From positions 1,674,001-1,738,000 of the forward strand of contig NZ_OU912926.1 in the NCBI RefSeq assembly GCF_918378365.1: a stretch of 64,000 bases of DNA, written 5' to 3'. Made by a program: the position numbers and the translations under genes. The notes beneath the pieces are model-generated. The model searched no databases. It was not told the DNA's origin and worked only from the letters and a program-made list of their open reading frames with translations. The stretch comes from Candidatus Nitrotoga arctica. GTDB lineage: Bacteria; Pseudomonadota; Gammaproteobacteria; Burkholderiales; Gallionellaceae. Positions 39,205 to 54,360 of this stretch are shown piece by piece; the stretch's first letter is position 1, and the number at the start of each line of letters is the position of its first letter.

Positions 39205-39639
39205 TTAGTACCGCTCGCCTTCAGGCTTTTCAGTTGCGTAGGAATGGACGGTGTAGCGTATGCTACGACTATCCACTTCCTGGCGCACGAGCTTGAAACC
39301 CGGCTCTTTTTTAGGACGGTTTACAATGTAAGACATGGTTGGACTTTCTATTCCGTGTGCTGAACTAAAAGCCACAACCCGGATGTAATGATTCGGGAAA
39401 GTCTTACGGCAATTGTTGACTTCCATCAAAATTCCTGCGGGATCTTTAAGGTCGAACATGGGGTTGCCGAACATTTCCCAATAGGTATTGCGCGGGTGCG
39501 GGTCGTCGGTGTATTCAACGGCTAGCGACCAGCCAGATTTCAGCGCATATTTAATTTGTGCTGTGATTTGTACATCAGTCAACGGGGGCAGAAAAGAAAA
39601 CTGCCCTTGCGTGATCTGATTTCCAGGATTGGTCATCAT
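39205..39639 (-). CDS. cbbS: RuBisCO small subunit, form IC
   Basis: The 144-residue small subunit opens with [18 protein letters not shown] and has [14 protein letters not shown] and the C-terminal extension of red-type enzymes ([20 protein letters not shown]). This extension forms the beta-hairpin in the central pore of form IC/ID enzymes. AAGGAG precedes a double ATG. The gene follows cbbL after 22 bases, so the two are co-transcribed. A strong palindrome follows its stop. Confidence 0.97.
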   Translation of the reverse strand: MMTNPGNQITQGQFSFLPPLTDVQITAQIKYALKSGWSLAVEYTDDPHPRNTYWEMFGNPMFDLKDPAGILMEVNNCRKTFPNHYIRVVAFSSAHGIESPTMSYIVNRPKKEPGFKLVRQEVDSRSIRYTVHSYATEKPEGERY

Positions 39640-39661
39640 AATTGATTCTCCTTGATATTAA

Positions 39662-41315
<1,654 letters not shown>

Positions 41316-42248
41316 ATGTTACATTTAACTATCCGCCAACTTAAAATTTTCGATGCCGTAGCACGGCATTTGAGTCATTCTCGTGCGGCCAAAGAATTGT
41401 ATCTCAGCCAGCCTGCAGTCTCCATGCAAATCAAGCAAGTTGAACATAGTGTCGGCTTACCCCTATTTGACCGAGTGGGTAAGCAGATACACCTGACTGA
41501 AGCAGGACAGGAAATGCTGCATTACACTCGCAACATTGCGCAGCAACTTGAGGAAATGGACGCTATGTTTAGCGAAATGAAAGGGCTGGAACATGGCCGT
41601 TTGAATATCTCTGCAGTCAGCACTGCTAGTTATTTCATGCCTCAACTATTGGCTAAATTTATCCAGCAACATCCTAAGATCAGCGTAAGTCTGCATGTTG
41701 CCAATCGTGATGCGGTAATAAGATTGCTCGCTGATAATAGTGCCGACCTTGCTATCATGGGTCAGCCACCGGAAGGTACAGATATGTTATCGCAGCAGTT
41801 TATGCAAAACCCGCTGGTCGTTATCGCTGCACTCCATCACCCTTTGACCAAGGTGCGCAACATCAAGCCCAAGCAATTGGCACAAGAAGTTTTTTTGCTG
41901 CGCGAGCAAGGGTCTGGCACGCGCGGGGTTGTAGAACGATATTTCGCCAGTCACCATTTGAAATTGCCTACTCATATGGAAATGGACACTAATGAAGCAA
42001 TTAAGCAATCGGTGCAAGCCGGCATGGGATTAGGCATCATCTCCTTGCATGGCATCGAACTGGAATTGGAAATCAAACGTCTTCAAGTACTGAGTGTGGA
42101 TCATTTTCCTATCATGCGTCACTGGCATATCGTACAGCGCAAGAGTAAACGCCTTTCCACTGCTGCGCACGTATTCAATCAATTTTTGCTGAATGAAGCT
42201 GAGAGTTTGGCATCACAAATACCGAGCAAGCGAAGCAGCACTAAGTAA
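41316..42248 (+). CDS. cbbR: LysR-type regulator CbbR
   Basis: The 310-residue LysR-family regulator probably activates cbbLS. The N-terminal winged helix reads TIRQLKIFDAVARHLSHSRA (landmark) and AKELYLSQPAVSMQIKQVE, close to CbbR text. The C-terminal co-inducer domain contains the usual LREQGSGTRGVVERYF and AGMGLGIISLHGIELEL. I chose the ATG at 41316 (MLHLTIRQL), because CbbR proteins start this way; an in-frame ATG at 41283 and TTG at 41280 would translate through a palindromic operator. Divergence from cbbL is the classical arrangement. Confidence 0.9.
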   Translation: MLHLTIRQLKIFDAVARHLSHSRAAKELYLSQPAVSMQIKQVEHSVGLPLFDRVGKQIHLTEAGQEMLHYTRNIAQQLEEMDAMFSEMKGLEHGRLNISAVSTASYFMPQLLAKFIQQHPKISVSLHVANRDAVIRLLADNSADLAIMGQPPEGTDMLSQQFMQNPLVVIAALHHPLTKVRNIKPKQLAQEVFLLREQGSGTRGVVERYFASHHLKLPTHMEMDTNEAIKQSVQAGMGLGIISLHGIELELEIKRLQVLSVDHFPIMRHWHIVQRKSKRLSTAAHVFNQFLLNEAESLASQIPSKRSSTK

Positions 42249-42263
42249 ATAACAAATCTTGGT

Positions 42264-42294
42264 TGCCTGCCGACATTATTTTAGGCGGCAGGCA
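42264..42294 (+). terminator. hairpin after cbbR
   Basis: TGCCTGCCG and its complement CGGCAGGCA flank a 13-base loop that contains ATTATTTTAGG. It lies 16 bases after the cbbR stop. No clean run of T follows, so termination efficiency is uncertain. Confidence 0.4.
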
Positions 42295-42380
42295 TTGAGG
42301 CAGTATTTCCTAATGTCTCGCTCCCATTCTTTGCTCTCACGGTATAATCGCACTCCTTTTTTCTCGGCGATCCAGCCTGA

Positions 42381-43307
42381 ATGTTGATTTTTCGTGGACT
42401 TAACTCAACAGATAAAAAGCCAGTTGCATTAACTATCGGCAATTTTGATGGAGTACATCTGGGTCATCAGGCGCTACTCAAGCAATTAAGGATGGCAGCG
42501 CAATTGCTCGGACTTCCGACAGCAGTGCTGGTATTCGAGCCGCATCCGCGTGAATTTTTTACACCGCAAGAGGCTCCTGCGCGGCTGACCAGCATGCGCG
42601 AGAAGCTTGAGTTTTTCGCGACACTCGATATAGATCGGGTATATGTATGTCGCTTTAACAGCAGTTTTGCTCAGATGAGCGCAGTGGATTTCATTCATGC
42701 TCTGTCTGATAAGTTGGCGGCGAAGTTTGTGTTGATTGGCGATGATTTTCGTTTCGGTAACCGACGTAGCGGCGATTTTGCGTTGATGGAGAAGATAGGC
42801 GGCCAGCAAGGTTTTAAAGTGAAGGACATGCACAGTGTATCGCACAGTGGCGTACGCATATCCAGCACGGCGGTACGCGCTGCGCTAGTTGAAGGTGATC
42901 TGCGTGCGGCACAGCGTTATTTGGGGCGGCCTTATAGTATCAGCGGGCGTGTGGTTCATGGCGATGGTTTAGGCAAGCAGCTGGGGTTCCCGACCGCAAA
43001 TATCCAGTTGAAGCACAATCGGCCGCCGCTTACCGGTATTTTTGTAGTAAGGGTGCAAGGGGATGGTCTGCCATCAATGCAGGGCGTAGCGAGCCTAGGT
43101 GTACGTCCCACGGTGAAACAAAACGGCAAGCCAGTACTGGAAGTACATCTTTTCGATTTTTCGGGCGAAATTTATAACAAACATTTGCACGTAGATTTTC
43201 TGCACAAGCTACGCGATGAAGTGAAGTACCTCGACCTGCAAAGTTTGACACAGCAGATTGAGCTCGACGTGTGTAATGCAAAGCAATGGTTTATTCAACA
43301 TGATTGA
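42381..43307 (+). CDS. ribF: bifunctional riboflavin kinase/FAD synthetase
   Basis: The 308-residue enzyme makes FMN and FAD. The N-terminal adenylyltransferase domain has [16 protein letters not shown] (about 18-33) and FEPHPREFF, then [12 protein letters not shown] and the KISSTAVR-like [11 protein letters not shown]. The C-terminal kinase domain contains [16 protein letters not shown] and [19 protein letters not shown] in landmarks. It overlaps ileS by eight bases, in the widespread ribF-ileS-lspA order. Confidence 0.96.
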   Translation: MLIFRGLNSTDKKPVALTIGNFDGVHLGHQALLKQLRMAAQLLGLPTAVLVFEPHPREFFTPQEAPARLTSMREKLEFFATLDIDRVYVCRFNSSFAQMSAVDFIHALSDKLAAKFVLIGDDFRFGNRRSGDFALMEKIGGQQGFKVKDMHSVSHSGVRISSTAVRAALVEGDLRAAQRYLGRPYSISGRVVHGDGLGKQLGFPTANIQLKHNRPPLTGIFVVRVQGDGLPSMQGVASLGVRPTVKQNGKPVLEVHLFDFSGEIYNKHLHVDFLHKLRDEVKYLDLQSLTQQIELDVCNAKQWFIQHD

Positions 43308-46125
43308 TTATAAAAAAACTCTTAATCTTCCCGACACGCCTTTCCCCATGCGCGGCGATTTGGCCAAGCGCGAACCGCAGATGCTCGCTCAATGGCAGGC
43401 ACAGCAACGCTATGAAAAAATACGCGCCACCAGCCTGGGGCGTCCCAAGTTCATCCTGCATGACGGCCCACCGTACGCTAATGGTGACATCCACATTGGC
43501 CATGCGGTGAACAAGGTGCTCAAGGATATCATTGTCAAAAGCAAGACTTTATCTGGCTTTGATGCGCCGTATGTGCCCGGCTGGGATTGTCATGGTCTGC
43601 CAATTGAATTGCAGGTGGAAAAAAAGCATGGCAAGGAGATGCCGCCTGCTCGCTTTCGCGAGCTGTGCCGCGAATACGCCACGGAGCAAATCGAGAGACA
43701 GAGAAAGGATTTTATTCGTCTGGGCGTGCTGGGTGATTGGAGCAATCCCTATCTCACCATGAACTACCAAACTGAGGCGGATATCATCCGCGCCTTGGGA
43801 GAAATATATAAGCGTGGCTATCTTTATCAGGGATACAAGCCAGTGAACTGGTGTCTGGATTGTCAGTCTGCGTTGGCCGAAGCTGAAGTTGAACATGAGG
43901 ATAAAACTTCATCCGCGATTGATGTGGGCTTTAAAGTCATAAATAACGATTCATTGGCTAAGGCTTTTGGCGTGACTTTGCCGGGTGATGAAAAAGCTTA
44001 TGCGGTAATTTGGACTACCACGCCATGGACGTTGCCCGCTAATCAGGCAGTAAGTGTACATCCTGATTTTGACTATGTACTGGTACGAACGTCACGCGGA
44101 TTGCTGATACTGGCTGCTGATCTGAAACAAGCATGCCTGGATCGCTATGATTTTGATGGAGAAACACTCGCCACTTGCAAGGGCGTTGCACTGGATGGCA
44201 TGCAATTACATCACCCATTCGATAAACGTTGGGTAAAAATTATTTGTGGTGACCATGTAACACTGGAGGCTGGTACGGGCTTGGTGCATACCGCACCCGC
44301 ACATGGCCTGGATGACTATTTTGTTGGCCAGAAATACGGGCTGCCAAATGACAGCCCGGTGGGCGACGATGGCAAGTTCCTCCCCAACACGCCGTTGGTC
44401 GGCGGTTTGTTCGTATGGAAAGCGAATGATGTCGTGGTTGAAACACTTCAGGCCAGCGGGCATCTGCTGCACCTGGAAAAAATTCAGCATAGCTATCCGC
44501 ACTGCTGGCGGCACAAGACCCCGATCATTTTCCGTTCCACCCCCCAGTGGTTTATCGCTATGGGCGGATGTGATGAATATGGAACGTTCCATTTCAATAA
44601 CATACCTGATAAGGAGATGTCTTTTAGTGTACGTGCCCTCGCTAACCAGGCCGTTGAAGCCACACAATTTTACCCGGCATGGGGCAAGGCGCGATTGAAA
44701 GCAATGATTGCAAACCGTCCGGACTGGTGTGTGTCGCGTCAGCGTAATTGGGGCGTGCCGATGCCGTTTTTCATCAACAAGGTAACCATGAAGTTGCACC
44801 CGCGCACGCCTGAGCTGATCGAACAGGTCGCACAGCGCTTCGAGCAGCAGGGTATCGAAGCGTGGTTTTCGTTGGACGCTAAAGAGTTGCTGGGTGAAGA
44901 TTCGGCGCAATACCGCAAACTTTCCGACACGCTGGACGTGTGGTTCGATTCCGGCACCACCCATGCGTCGGTGTTGCACCGACGCAAAGATTTGTCATTC
45001 CCGGCGGATTTGTATCTGGAAGGATCGGATCAACATCGCGGCTGGTTTCAGTCTTCACTGCTTACCTCCTGCGCCATGAATGACCGTGCACCATACAACG
45101 CACTACTCACCCATGGTTTTGTGGTGGATGGCCATGGACATAAGATGAGCAAATCCAAGGGCAATGTCATCGCACCGCAGAAAATTTTTGATACGCTGGG
45201 TGCGGACATTTTGCGTCTGTGGGCTGCGTCCACTGATTACTCCGGCGAGATGACCATCTCCGATGAGATTCTTAAGCGTGTGGTAGAAAGCTACCGCCGC
45301 ATCCGCAACACCTTACGTTTTTTATTGGCGAACACTGCCGATTTCGATGTGCAGCGAGATGCCTTGCCAGTGGATGAATGGCTGGAGATTGACCGCTATG
45401 CTCTGGCGCTGGTAAGCCGGCTGCAGGCAGAGGTTAAAGACGATTATGCGCGCTATGAGTTCCATTTGGTCGCACAGAAATTGCAGACTTTTTGTTCCGA
45501 GCAACTGGGGGGATTCTATCTGGATATCCTTAAAGATCGTCTCTACACTACGGCGCAAAATTCGCACGCACGACGCTCAGCGCAGAATGCACTACACCAT
45601 ATTAGTCATAGCCTGGTGAGATTAATGGCGCCGATACTCAGTTTCACCGCAGAAGAAGCATGGGAGATATTGAGTGCCCAGCAGGACGTGAGCGTGTTTC
45701 AGCAGACATGGCTTTCCCTACCAGATTTGCCGAACACAGACGATCAAGTTTTAGTGCAAAACTGGACGACAATTTGTAACTGGCGTGCCAGAATAAATAA
45801 GCACATCGAAGAGGTGCGCGCTGCCGGGCTGATTGGCCAGGCGCTGGCCGCCGAAGTGAAAATTTACGCAGCGGGTGAAAATTTCGATGTGCTTGCCCGT
45901 CTTGGTGATGACCTACGATTTGTGCTGATTACTTCGCGTGCTACCCTGCATCGCGTCACATCTGAAGCGGAAGAGCACATTGAAGTAACGCCGAGCGTGA
46001 ATATCAAGTGCGAACGTTGCTGGCATTACCGTGCCGATGTAGGCAGCGATCCTCAAAACGCTACTCTGTGTGGGCGTTGTGTCAGTAATTTATTGGGTGA
46101 CGGCGAGGTGCGGAAGTATGCTTAA
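43300..46125 (+). CDS. ileS: isoleucyl-tRNA synthetase
   Basis: The 941-residue class I synthetase has the HIGH motif at 65-68 ([16 protein letters not shown]) and KMSKS in [11 protein letters not shown] about two thirds along. The editing domain contains [16 protein letters not shown]-terminal zinc finger follows (CERCWHYR and then CGRCVSNL), the bacterial type 1 pattern. The start is the ATG at 43300, overlapping ribF, which gives [19 protein letters not shown] (landmark). The upstream open frame lies inside ribF. Confidence 0.97.
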   Translation: MIDYKKTLNLPDTPFPMRGDLAKREPQMLAQWQAQQRYEKIRATSLGRPKFILHDGPPYANGDIHIGHAVNKVLKDIIVKSKTLSGFDAPYVPGWDCHGLPIELQVEKKHGKEMPPARFRELCREYATEQIERQRKDFIRLGVLGDWSNPYLTMNYQTEADIIRALGEIYKRGYLYQGYKPVNWCLDCQSALAEAEVEHEDKTSSAIDVGFKVINNDSLAKAFGVTLPGDEKAYAVIWTTTPWTLPANQAVSVHPDFDYVLVRTSRGLLILAADLKQACLDRYDFDGETLATCKGVALDGMQLHHPFDKRWVKIICGDHVTLEAGTGLVHTAPAHGLDDYFVGQKYGLPNDSPVGDDGKFLPNTPLVGGLFVWKANDVVVETLQASGHLLHLEKIQHSYPHCWRHKTPIIFRSTPQWFIAMGGCDEYGTFHFNNIPDKEMSFSVRALANQAVEATQFYPAWGKARLKAMIANRPDWCVSRQRNWGVPMPFFINKVTMKLHPRTPELIEQVAQRFEQQGIEAWFSLDAKELLGEDSAQYRKLSDTLDVWFDSGTTHASVLHRRKDLSFPADLYLEGSDQHRGWFQSSLLTSCAMNDRAPYNALLTHGFVVDGHGHKMSKSKGNVIAPQKIFDTLGADILRLWAASTDYSGEMTISDEILKRVVESYRRIRNTLRFLLANTADFDVQRDALPVDEWLEIDRYALALVSRLQAEVKDDYARYEFHLVAQKLQTFCSEQLGGFYLDILKDRLYTTAQNSHARRSAQNALHHISHSLVRLMAPILSFTAEEAWEILSAQQDVSVFQQTWLSLPDLPNTDDQVLVQNWTTICNWRARINKHIEEVRAAGLIGQALAAEVKIYAAGENFDVLARLGDDLRFVLITSRATLHRVTSEAEEHIEVTPSVNIKCERCWHYRADVGSDPQNATLCGRCVSNLLGDGEVRKYA

Positions 46126-46164
46126 GCAAAGACTTCATTCCCTTCTATCTCTTACGGGAAAAGA

Positions 46165-46650
46165 ATGACGAAGCCAGTTGGGAGAGGTGCAGGCTTGAAA
46201 CACTGGTTAAGCTTGGCAACAGTAATAATCATCCTCGATCAGATCACTAAGCTGTGGATAAGCCAGATTTTTGTCTATGGTGAGAGTGTGGCGGTGACAG
46301 ATTTTTTTAACTTGGTGCTTGTGCACAACAGTGGTGCGGCGTTCAGCTTTCTCAGCAATGCGGGAGGCTGGCAACGTTGGTTATTCAGCGCTGTCGCCGC
46401 GACTGCTTCGGTATGGATAATTTGGTTACTGCGCAAACATAAGCAGGAGAAACTGTTTTGTTTTGCTCTGACATTGATACTAGGTGGTGCACTGGGTAAC
46501 CTGATAGACCGTGTTGCTTACGGTTATGTGGTGGACTTCCTGGATTTTTACTGGAACACTTATCATTTTCCAGCATTCAACATTGCAGATTCAGCGGTTA
46601 CCTGTGGTGCGGGCTTGTTGCTATGGGAAAGTTTTACCAAAAAAACATAG
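46165..46650 (+). CDS. lspA: lipoprotein signal peptidase (signal peptidase II)
   Basis: The 161-residue, four-helix inner-membrane aspartyl protease removes signal peptides from prolipoproteins. The two catalytic Asp residues lie in GGALGNLIDRVAYGYVVDFL and FNIADSAVT. The text VLVHNSGAAFSFL is also conserved. It follows ileS by 39 bases. The window encodes several substrates, for example NlpD, the BON lipoprotein and the glycine-zipper lipoprotein. Confidence 0.96.
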   Translation: MTKPVGRGAGLKHWLSLATVIIILDQITKLWISQIFVYGESVAVTDFFNLVLVHNSGAAFSFLSNAGGWQRWLFSAVAATASVWIIWLLRKHKQEKLFCFALTLILGGALGNLIDRVAYGYVVDFLDFYWNTYHFPAFNIADSAVTCGAGLLLWESFTKKT

Positions 46651-46796
46651 GATATGTTCCTGCCTTCGCGAGTCTAAAAATTCAGAACTCTACAAAATGC
46701 AAGACGCTAAAGAAATTTGCAATGCTGCATATATCTGATATGCAAGCAATAGATCTGATTTCTTAGAGACATTTATTATTTATTGAAGAGATAAAA

Positions 46797-47717
46797 ATGG
46801 AATTATTACTCGCCAATCCCCGCGGTTTTTGTGCTGGCGTTGATCGCGCCATCGAAATGGTCGAGCGTGCATTGGCTCTGCATGGTGCCCCAATTTATGT
46901 GCGCCACGAAGTGGTACACAACGAGTTTGTGGTTGCTAACTTGCGCAAAAAAGGCGCAGTGTTCATTGATGATTTAGCCGATGTACCAGCGGGTAGTATC
47001 CTCATTTTCAGCGCACATGGCGTATCGCAAGCGGTACGAAACGAAGCGGCGGCACGTGGTTTCACGGTATTCGATGCAACTTGCCCGCTAGTAACCAAGG
47101 TGCATAGCGAAGTTGCGCGCCTGCGCGAGCGGGGCAAGGAAATTATAATGATAGGCCATGCTGGCCATCCCGAAGTGGAAGGCACGATGGGGCAGGGCGA
47201 CGGTAGCATGTATCTGGTGGAGTCGCCCGCAGACGCGCAGCTTCTGGACGTGAAAGACCCAACTAATGTCGCCTTTGTCACCCAAACTACCCTGTCCGTG
47301 GATGATACCGCTGCCATCATCTCGGTGCTCAAAACACGTTTCCCGGGCATTATAGGCCCCAGTAAGAATGACATTTGCTATGCAACGCAAAACCGTCAGG
47401 ATTCGGTCAAACATCTGGCTAGCCAGTGCGACGTAGTAATCGTGGTGGGGTCGCCCAGTAGTTCTAATTCCAACCGCTTGCGCGAAGTGGCGCACAACAT
47501 GAACGTTCCTGCCTACCTGATTGATAATGCGGGAGAATTGCAAGCAGAATGGTTGTCCGGAAAATTACATATCGGCATCTCAGCCGGAGCTTCCGCCCCA
47601 GAAGTGTTGGTGCAGGATGTGATTGCCCGGTTACAAGAACTGGGTGCCGAGAGTGTGCGTGAATTGGATGGCATTAGCGAAAATGTAGTATTCCCAATCC
47701 CCAAAGTGCTTGCCTGA
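46797..47717 (+). CDS. ispH: 4-hydroxy-3-methylbut-2-enyl diphosphate reductase
   Basis: The 306-residue iron-sulfur enzyme performs the last step of the MEP isoprenoid pathway, giving IPP and DMAPP. The cluster cysteines are Cys12 ([18 protein letters not shown], landmark), Cys96 ([11 protein letters not shown]) and Cys194 ([11 protein letters not shown]). TTLSVDDT and [15 protein letters not shown] also match. Many relatives have an FKBP-type isomerase gene between lspA and ispH; here 146 bases of non-coding sequence occupy that place. Confidence 0.96.
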   Translation: MELLLANPRGFCAGVDRAIEMVERALALHGAPIYVRHEVVHNEFVVANLRKKGAVFIDDLADVPAGSILIFSAHGVSQAVRNEAAARGFTVFDATCPLVTKVHSEVARLRERGKEIIMIGHAGHPEVEGTMGQGDGSMYLVESPADAQLLDVKDPTNVAFVTQTTLSVDDTAAIISVLKTRFPGIIGPSKNDICYATQNRQDSVKHLASQCDVVIVVGSPSSSNSNRLREVAHNMNVPAYLIDNAGELQAEWLSGKLHIGISAGASAPEVLVQDVIARLQELGAESVRELDGISENVVFPIPKVLA

Positions 47718-47828
47718 GTATCTTGCGTAAAAATCTCAACCACTTTATGTGCCCATGACGCTAGTGGCATTTTGAGATCATTAAACCTAACTTTTACAAG
47801 TGCAGTGTCAGATCAAATTGAAGCTGCT

Positions 47829-50228
<2,400 letters not shown>

Positions 50229-50312
50229 CTTGCTGAATCCATTAATATATTTAAATATTTTTATTTCGATTATTGTGACATTGCAAAAGTAGGCTGCAAT
50301 TTGATGGGGTGG

Positions 50313-51368
50313 CTATGAGTAAGAAATCAAGGATGATAGATTGCTGGCTGAGTCGGCGTTGCGCAAAGCATCTTCCTTGGTGATCTCACCATTTTTATAC
50401 AGCTTGTACAAGGCCTGTTCAAAGGTCTGTGAACCAGACGATACACTTTGATCGATCGCATCACGAATTTTGTCGAGCTCATCATTTTTAATCAGCTCTG
50501 CGATCAGCGTTGTATTGAGTAACACTTCCACAGCAGGTACCAACGTGCCATGCACGTTGGGTACCAAACGTTGTGAAATCACTGCCCGTAAGCTCATTGC
50601 CATATCGGCGAGTACAGCTCGACGTGTATCTTGTGGGAAGAGATTAACGATACGGTTCAGCGTATGGTAGCTATTATTGGCGTGCAGCGTGGACAGGCAC
50701 AGATGGCCGCTCTGAGCAAAGACCAACGCATGTTTAAACGTTTCACGGTCGCGTATTTCACCAATCATTAGCACATCAGGTGTCTCACGCATGGCATTTT
50801 CCAGGGCATTGCCATAGGAAAGCGTGTCGGTACCGATTTCACGCTGATTAACAATAGATTTATTGTGTTGAAACAGGTATTCGACAGGGTCTTCAATGGT
50901 CAGGATATGGCCGGTGGCAGTGTTATTGCGATGCTCAATCATGGCCGCCATTGTGGTGGATTTGCCCGAACCAGTCGCACCCGCCACCAATATCAGGCCA
51001 CGCTTTTCCATAATGAGTTGGTTTAAAACCGGTGGCAGATTCAGTTCCTCGACGTTAAGAATATTGAACCGTATATAGCGAATGACAATGGAAATGGTGC
51101 CTCGTTGGCGGAAAATATTGACCCGATAATTTCCGGCATCCAACAGACGATAGGAAAAATTCATTTCCATGCTGGATTCGAACGTCGCAATTTGCTCCGG
51201 TGTCATTATTTCATAGGCGATGCGCTCAATCGTTTCGCTATCAAGTTTCTCTGTGTTCACTGGCATAACCACGCCATTGATCTTAATATTGATTGGTGCA
51301 CCAGCGGAGAAAAAAAGATCAGAAGCCAGTTTGTCAGCAGCTAACTGTAAAAAAGGTGTAATGATCAT
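50313..51368 (-). CDS. PilT/PilU-type retraction ATPase
   Basis: The 351-residue secretion-type ATPase has Walker A GATGSGKSTTMAAMIEH, HILTIEDPVEYLFQH (Asp box), Walker B and the His box in LVFAQSGHLCLSTLHANN. The N-terminal PAS-like part contains SDLFFSAGAPINIKINGV. The sequence NFSYRLLDAGNYRVNIFRQRG is closer to PilU than PilT, and the C-terminal extension after residue 300 also points to PilU. It would drive type IV pilus retraction or a related system, but no other pilus gene is present. The ribosome binding site GGGGGGAAAA precedes the ATG. It sits between dapD and the ArsC-like gene on the same strand. Confidence 0.88.
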   Translation of the reverse strand: MIITPFLQLAADKLASDLFFSAGAPINIKINGVVMPVNTEKLDSETIERIAYEIMTPEQIATFESSMEMNFSYRLLDAGNYRVNIFRQRGTISIVIRYIRFNILNVEELNLPPVLNQLIMEKRGLILVAGATGSGKSTTMAAMIEHRNNTATGHILTIEDPVEYLFQHNKSIVNQREIGTDTLSYGNALENAMRETPDVLMIGEIRDRETFKHALVFAQSGHLCLSTLHANNSYHTLNRIVNLFPQDTRRAVLADMAMSLRAVISQRLVPNVHGTLVPAVEVLLNTTLIAELIKNDELDKIRDAIDQSVSSGSQTFEQALYKLYKNGEITKEDALRNADSASNLSSLISYS

Positions 51369-51395
51369 AATTTTCCCCCCGGGTTAAATCAGGCT

Positions 51396-52217
51396 TTAAA
51401 TTCCCCGTAGTAGCTCATTTATGCCGACTTTTGCCCGGGTTTTGGCATCCACTTTTTTTACGATCACGGCGCAATACAGGCTGTAGCTGCCATCCTTAGA
51501 GGGCAGGTTGCCGGATACGACCACCGAGCCAGCAGGTACGCGACCATAGTGCACTTCGCCAGTTTCGCGATCAAAAATCTTGGTGCTTTGCCCGATGTAC
51601 ACACCCATCGAAATGACCGCGCCTTCTTCCACAATCACGCCTTCGACAATTTCCGAGCGCGCACCGATGAAACAGTTGTCCTCGATAATGGTCGGGTTGG
51701 CCTGCACCGGTTCCAGCACACCGCCGATGCCGACTCCGCCACTTAAGTGAACATTTTTGCCGATCTGCGCGCAAGAGCCGACCGTCGCCCAGGTATCCAC
51801 CATCGTGCCTTCATCCACATAAGCGCCAATGTTGATGTAAGAGGGCATCAAGACCACATTCTTAGCTATGAATGAACCCTTGCGCGCCGCAGCTGGCGGA
51901 ACTACGCGAAAACCGCCTTCGCGAAAATCGCGCGAGTTGTAGTCGGCAAACTTGGACGGTACCTTGTCGTAATAATTGGTAAAGCCGCCCTTGATGAAGG
52001 CATTGTCTTCCATGCGGAAAGACAATAGCACTGCTTTTTTCAGCCATTGATGGGTTACCCACTGACCCTCTATTTTTTCCGCCACTCGCAGCGTACCGTG
52101 GTCGAGGTGGCCGATAACAGTGTCCACCGCCTCTTTCAGTTTTGCATCTACGTTGCGTGGTGTAATTTCGGCACGACGTTCAAAAGCGGGTTCGATGATC
52201 TGTTGCAGTTGTTCCAT
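51396..52217 (-). CDS. dapD: tetrahydrodipicolinate N-succinyltransferase
   Basis: The 273-residue enzyme uses succinyl-CoA to acylate tetrahydrodipicolinate in the diaminopimelate pathway. The N-terminal helical domain ([20 protein letters not shown]) precedes a left-handed beta-helix of hexapeptide repeats around [20 protein letters not shown] (landmark) and [20 protein letters not shown]. The C-terminal tail [20 protein letters not shown] matches the family. AGGAAAA precedes the ATG at 52217; five upstream codons are less likely. It follows dapC by seven bases. Confidence 0.96.
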   Translation of the reverse strand: MEQLQQIIEPAFERRAEITPRNVDAKLKEAVDTVIGHLDHGTLRVAEKIEGQWVTHQWLKKAVLLSFRMEDNAFIKGGFTNYYDKVPSKFADYNSRDFREGGFRVVPPAAARKGSFIAKNVVLMPSYINIGAYVDEGTMVDTWATVGSCAQIGKNVHLSGGVGIGGVLEPVQANPTIIEDNCFIGARSEIVEGVIVEEGAVISMGVYIGQSTKIFDRETGEVHYGRVPAGSVVVSGNLPSKDGSYSLYCAVIVKKVDAKTRAKVGINELLRGI

Positions 52218-52224
52218 GATTTTC

Positions 52225-53415
52225 CTAGTCAAGTTTGCGGATAAATTCGGCGATACGTTGCGCGGCTTCTATAGTTTCACTCAGCTCTGCTACCAGGGCG
52301 ATGCGGATAAAATTTTCGCCTGGATTTACGCCATGTGCATCACGCGCCAGGAAACTACCGGGCAACACCGTGACATTATAGTCTCGATGCAGATATTGCG
52401 CGAAGCGGGTATCAACTATAGGCACGCGCAGCCACAAGTAAAAACTGGCATCCGGCAGCGCCACCGGCAGCACGGGTTTCAGGATGCTGATAACCTGTGA
52501 GAATTTCTCCGTATACAGGCGACGGTTTTCGGCGACATGTGCTTCATCCTGCCAGGCGACGGTGCTGGCGGCTTGCACTGCCGGGTTCATGGCGCAGCCG
52601 TGGTAAGTGCGATACAGCGTGAATTTCTCTATTACCTTTGCATCGCCCGCCACAAAGCCGGAACGCATGCCGGGTACGTTAGAGCGCTTGGACAGGCTGA
52701 AAAAAGACACTAGATTGCGGTAATCGCTGCGCCCCAGGTGTTGCGCTGCTTGTAACGCACCGAGCGGCGGCGTATCGAAATAGATTTCAGAATAGCATTC
52801 GTCTGCAGCGATGATAAAGCCGTAACGGTCGGCCAAATCGAATAGCGTCTTCCATTCTGCAAGTTCAATGACACGCCCGGTCGGATTACCAGGCGAGCAC
52901 ACATATATAAGTTGCGTGCGCTGCCAAACTTCTTGCGGCAATTGATCAAAATTCAACGCGTAGTTATCTTCCGACAGGGTGTTGAGGAAATAGGGCCTGG
53001 CACCAGCGATTAGAGCTGCGCCTTCATAAATCTGATAAAACGGATTAGGACAAATTACGGTAGGGTTGTCACACGTACGGTCAATCACCGCTTGGGCGAA
53101 AGCAAACAACGCTTCACGGCTGCCGTTCACCGGCAGGACTTGTGATTTTGCATCCAGCGCAGGAAGATCGTAACGTTGCGCAAGCCAGCTGGCAATGCTG
53201 CCACGCAGCGCGTCACTCCCTGCGGTTGTGGGATAATTCGAAAGTCCCGCCAGATTGGCACTTAATGCGTCACTAATGAAGCGCGGAGTGGCATGTTTGG
53301 GTTCCCCGATGTGCAGGCTAATAGGTCTCAAGGCTGGGTTAGGTGTAACTGAGCTAAATAAATTGGCGAGTTTCTGGAACGGGTAGGGCTGTAGACGATC
53401 AAGATCAGGATTCAT
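52225..53415 (-). CDS. dapC: succinyldiaminopimelate transaminase
   Basis: The 396-residue class I/II PLP aminotransferase makes N-succinyl-diaminopimelate. It begins [16 protein letters not shown], as DapC proteins do. The PLP-binding lysine lies in [19 protein letters not shown], with [11 protein letters not shown] and the Asp-containing [10 protein letters not shown] upstream. The ATG at 53415 lacks a good ribosome binding site; the frame is open to a GTG at 53442. It is the first gene of the dap cluster and diverges from the DMT transporter gene, so both promoters lie within roughly 46 bases. Confidence 0.93.
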   Translation of the reverse strand: MNPDLDRLQPYPFQKLANLFSSVTPNPALRPISLHIGEPKHATPRFISDALSANLAGLSNYPTTAGSDALRGSIASWLAQRYDLPALDAKSQVLPVNGSREALFAFAQAVIDRTCDNPTVICPNPFYQIYEGAALIAGARPYFLNTLSEDNYALNFDQLPQEVWQRTQLIYVCSPGNPTGRVIELAEWKTLFDLADRYGFIIAADECYSEIYFDTPPLGALQAAQHLGRSDYRNLVSFFSLSKRSNVPGMRSGFVAGDAKVIEKFTLYRTYHGCAMNPAVQAASTVAWQDEAHVAENRRLYTEKFSQVISILKPVLPVALPDASFYLWLRVPIVDTRFAQYLHRDYNVTVLPGSFLARDAHGVNPGENFIRIALVAELSETIEAAQRIAEFIRKLD

Positions 53416-53461
53416 AATTTTTTGTTTAAGCTGAATAGGCACAATTATAAAGGCGTAGCGA

Positions 53462-54346
53462 GTGGCATCAAAACAAAAAATTTTGTCGGTGATAGGCCTG
53501 TTAAGTGGGGCGCTGGTGTGGGGACTGATGTGGTATCCCTATCGCGCACTACACAATATGGGGATAGGCGGCGAATTATCTACGCTGCTCAGCTATTGTA
53601 TGGCAATGATATTAGGCTTGCTGTTCCTGGGGCCAATATGGCGCGAGTTACGAATTGCCGGATGGCTGAGTATTGTGTTGATGGCGAGTGCGGGCTGGAC
53701 CAATTTAGGCTATGTGCTGGCGGTGTTGGACGGCGAAGTAATGCGCGTGCTGCTGCTGTTCTATCTCGCGCCATTGTGGACGGTGATCTTTTCGCGCTGG
53801 CTGCTCGGTGAAAAATTAAATCGTTACGGCTACGCCATTATCGCGCTGTCATTGGGTGGTGCGTTCGTTATGCTGTGGGATAGGCAGCATGGTTTGCCAC
53901 TACCGCAAAATCAGGCGGAATGGATAGGTCTTTCAGCGGGGATTAGTTTTGCTTTAATGAATGTAATTGTGCGTCGTACGCAGCACCTGAGCGTGAATTT
54001 CAAAGTGGCCAGTGTGTGGTTTGGCACGATGCTGTTCACCACCGTGTTGCTGTTATACCAGGGTAATGTCATAGCACAATGGCAGAATATTCCATCGGAT
54101 GCGTGGTGGCTGCTATGGCTGATTGGATTGGTTGTATGCGTCATTAGTTTTGCTGTGCAGTACGGGCTGACTTATCTGCCAGCCAATCAGGCTATTGTTC
54201 TGTTGCTATCCGAGCTGGTGTTTGCTGCCGTATCCTCGTATTTATTGGCGGATGAGGAAATGGGACTGCGAGAAATTATCGGAGCAGCGCTGATTGTTTC
54301 GGCCAGCTTGCTGTCTGGAAAATGCACATCACACAACGGAAAATAA
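53462..54346 (+). CDS. DMT (EamA) family transporter
   Basis: The 294-residue membrane protein shows about ten membrane segments in two EamA halves. The first half ends with the typical LYLAPLWTVIFSRWLLGEKL, here FYLAPLWTVIFSRWLLGE. The second contains YLPANQAIVLLLSELVFAAVSSYLLADEEM in landmarks NQAIVLLLSELVFAAV. Substrates in this superfamily include amino acids and metabolites; none can be assigned. The GTG at 53462 is the only start that includes the first membrane segment. The gene is just upstream of tmk with 14 bases between them. Confidence 0.85.
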   Translation: MASKQKILSVIGLLSGALVWGLMWYPYRALHNMGIGGELSTLLSYCMAMILGLLFLGPIWRELRIAGWLSIVLMASAGWTNLGYVLAVLDGEVMRVLLLFYLAPLWTVIFSRWLLGEKLNRYGYAIIALSLGGAFVMLWDRQHGLPLPQNQAEWIGLSAGISFALMNVIVRRTQHLSVNFKVASVWFGTMLFTTVLLLYQGNVIAQWQNIPSDAWWLLWLIGLVVCVISFAVQYGLTYLPANQAIVLLLSELVFAAVSSYLLADEEMGLREIIGAALIVSASLLSGKCTSHNGK

Positions 54347-54360
54347 TTTTGGGGGAGTAA

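Noticed and set aside
44206..44979. 257-codon minus-strand frame
   Set aside because: It is antisense to ileS, which is complete and well conserved.
46651..46796. missing FKBP-type isomerase gene between lspA and ispH
   Set aside because: The 146 bases are too short for it and show no remnant; absence of this gene is common enough not to be reported as a deletion.
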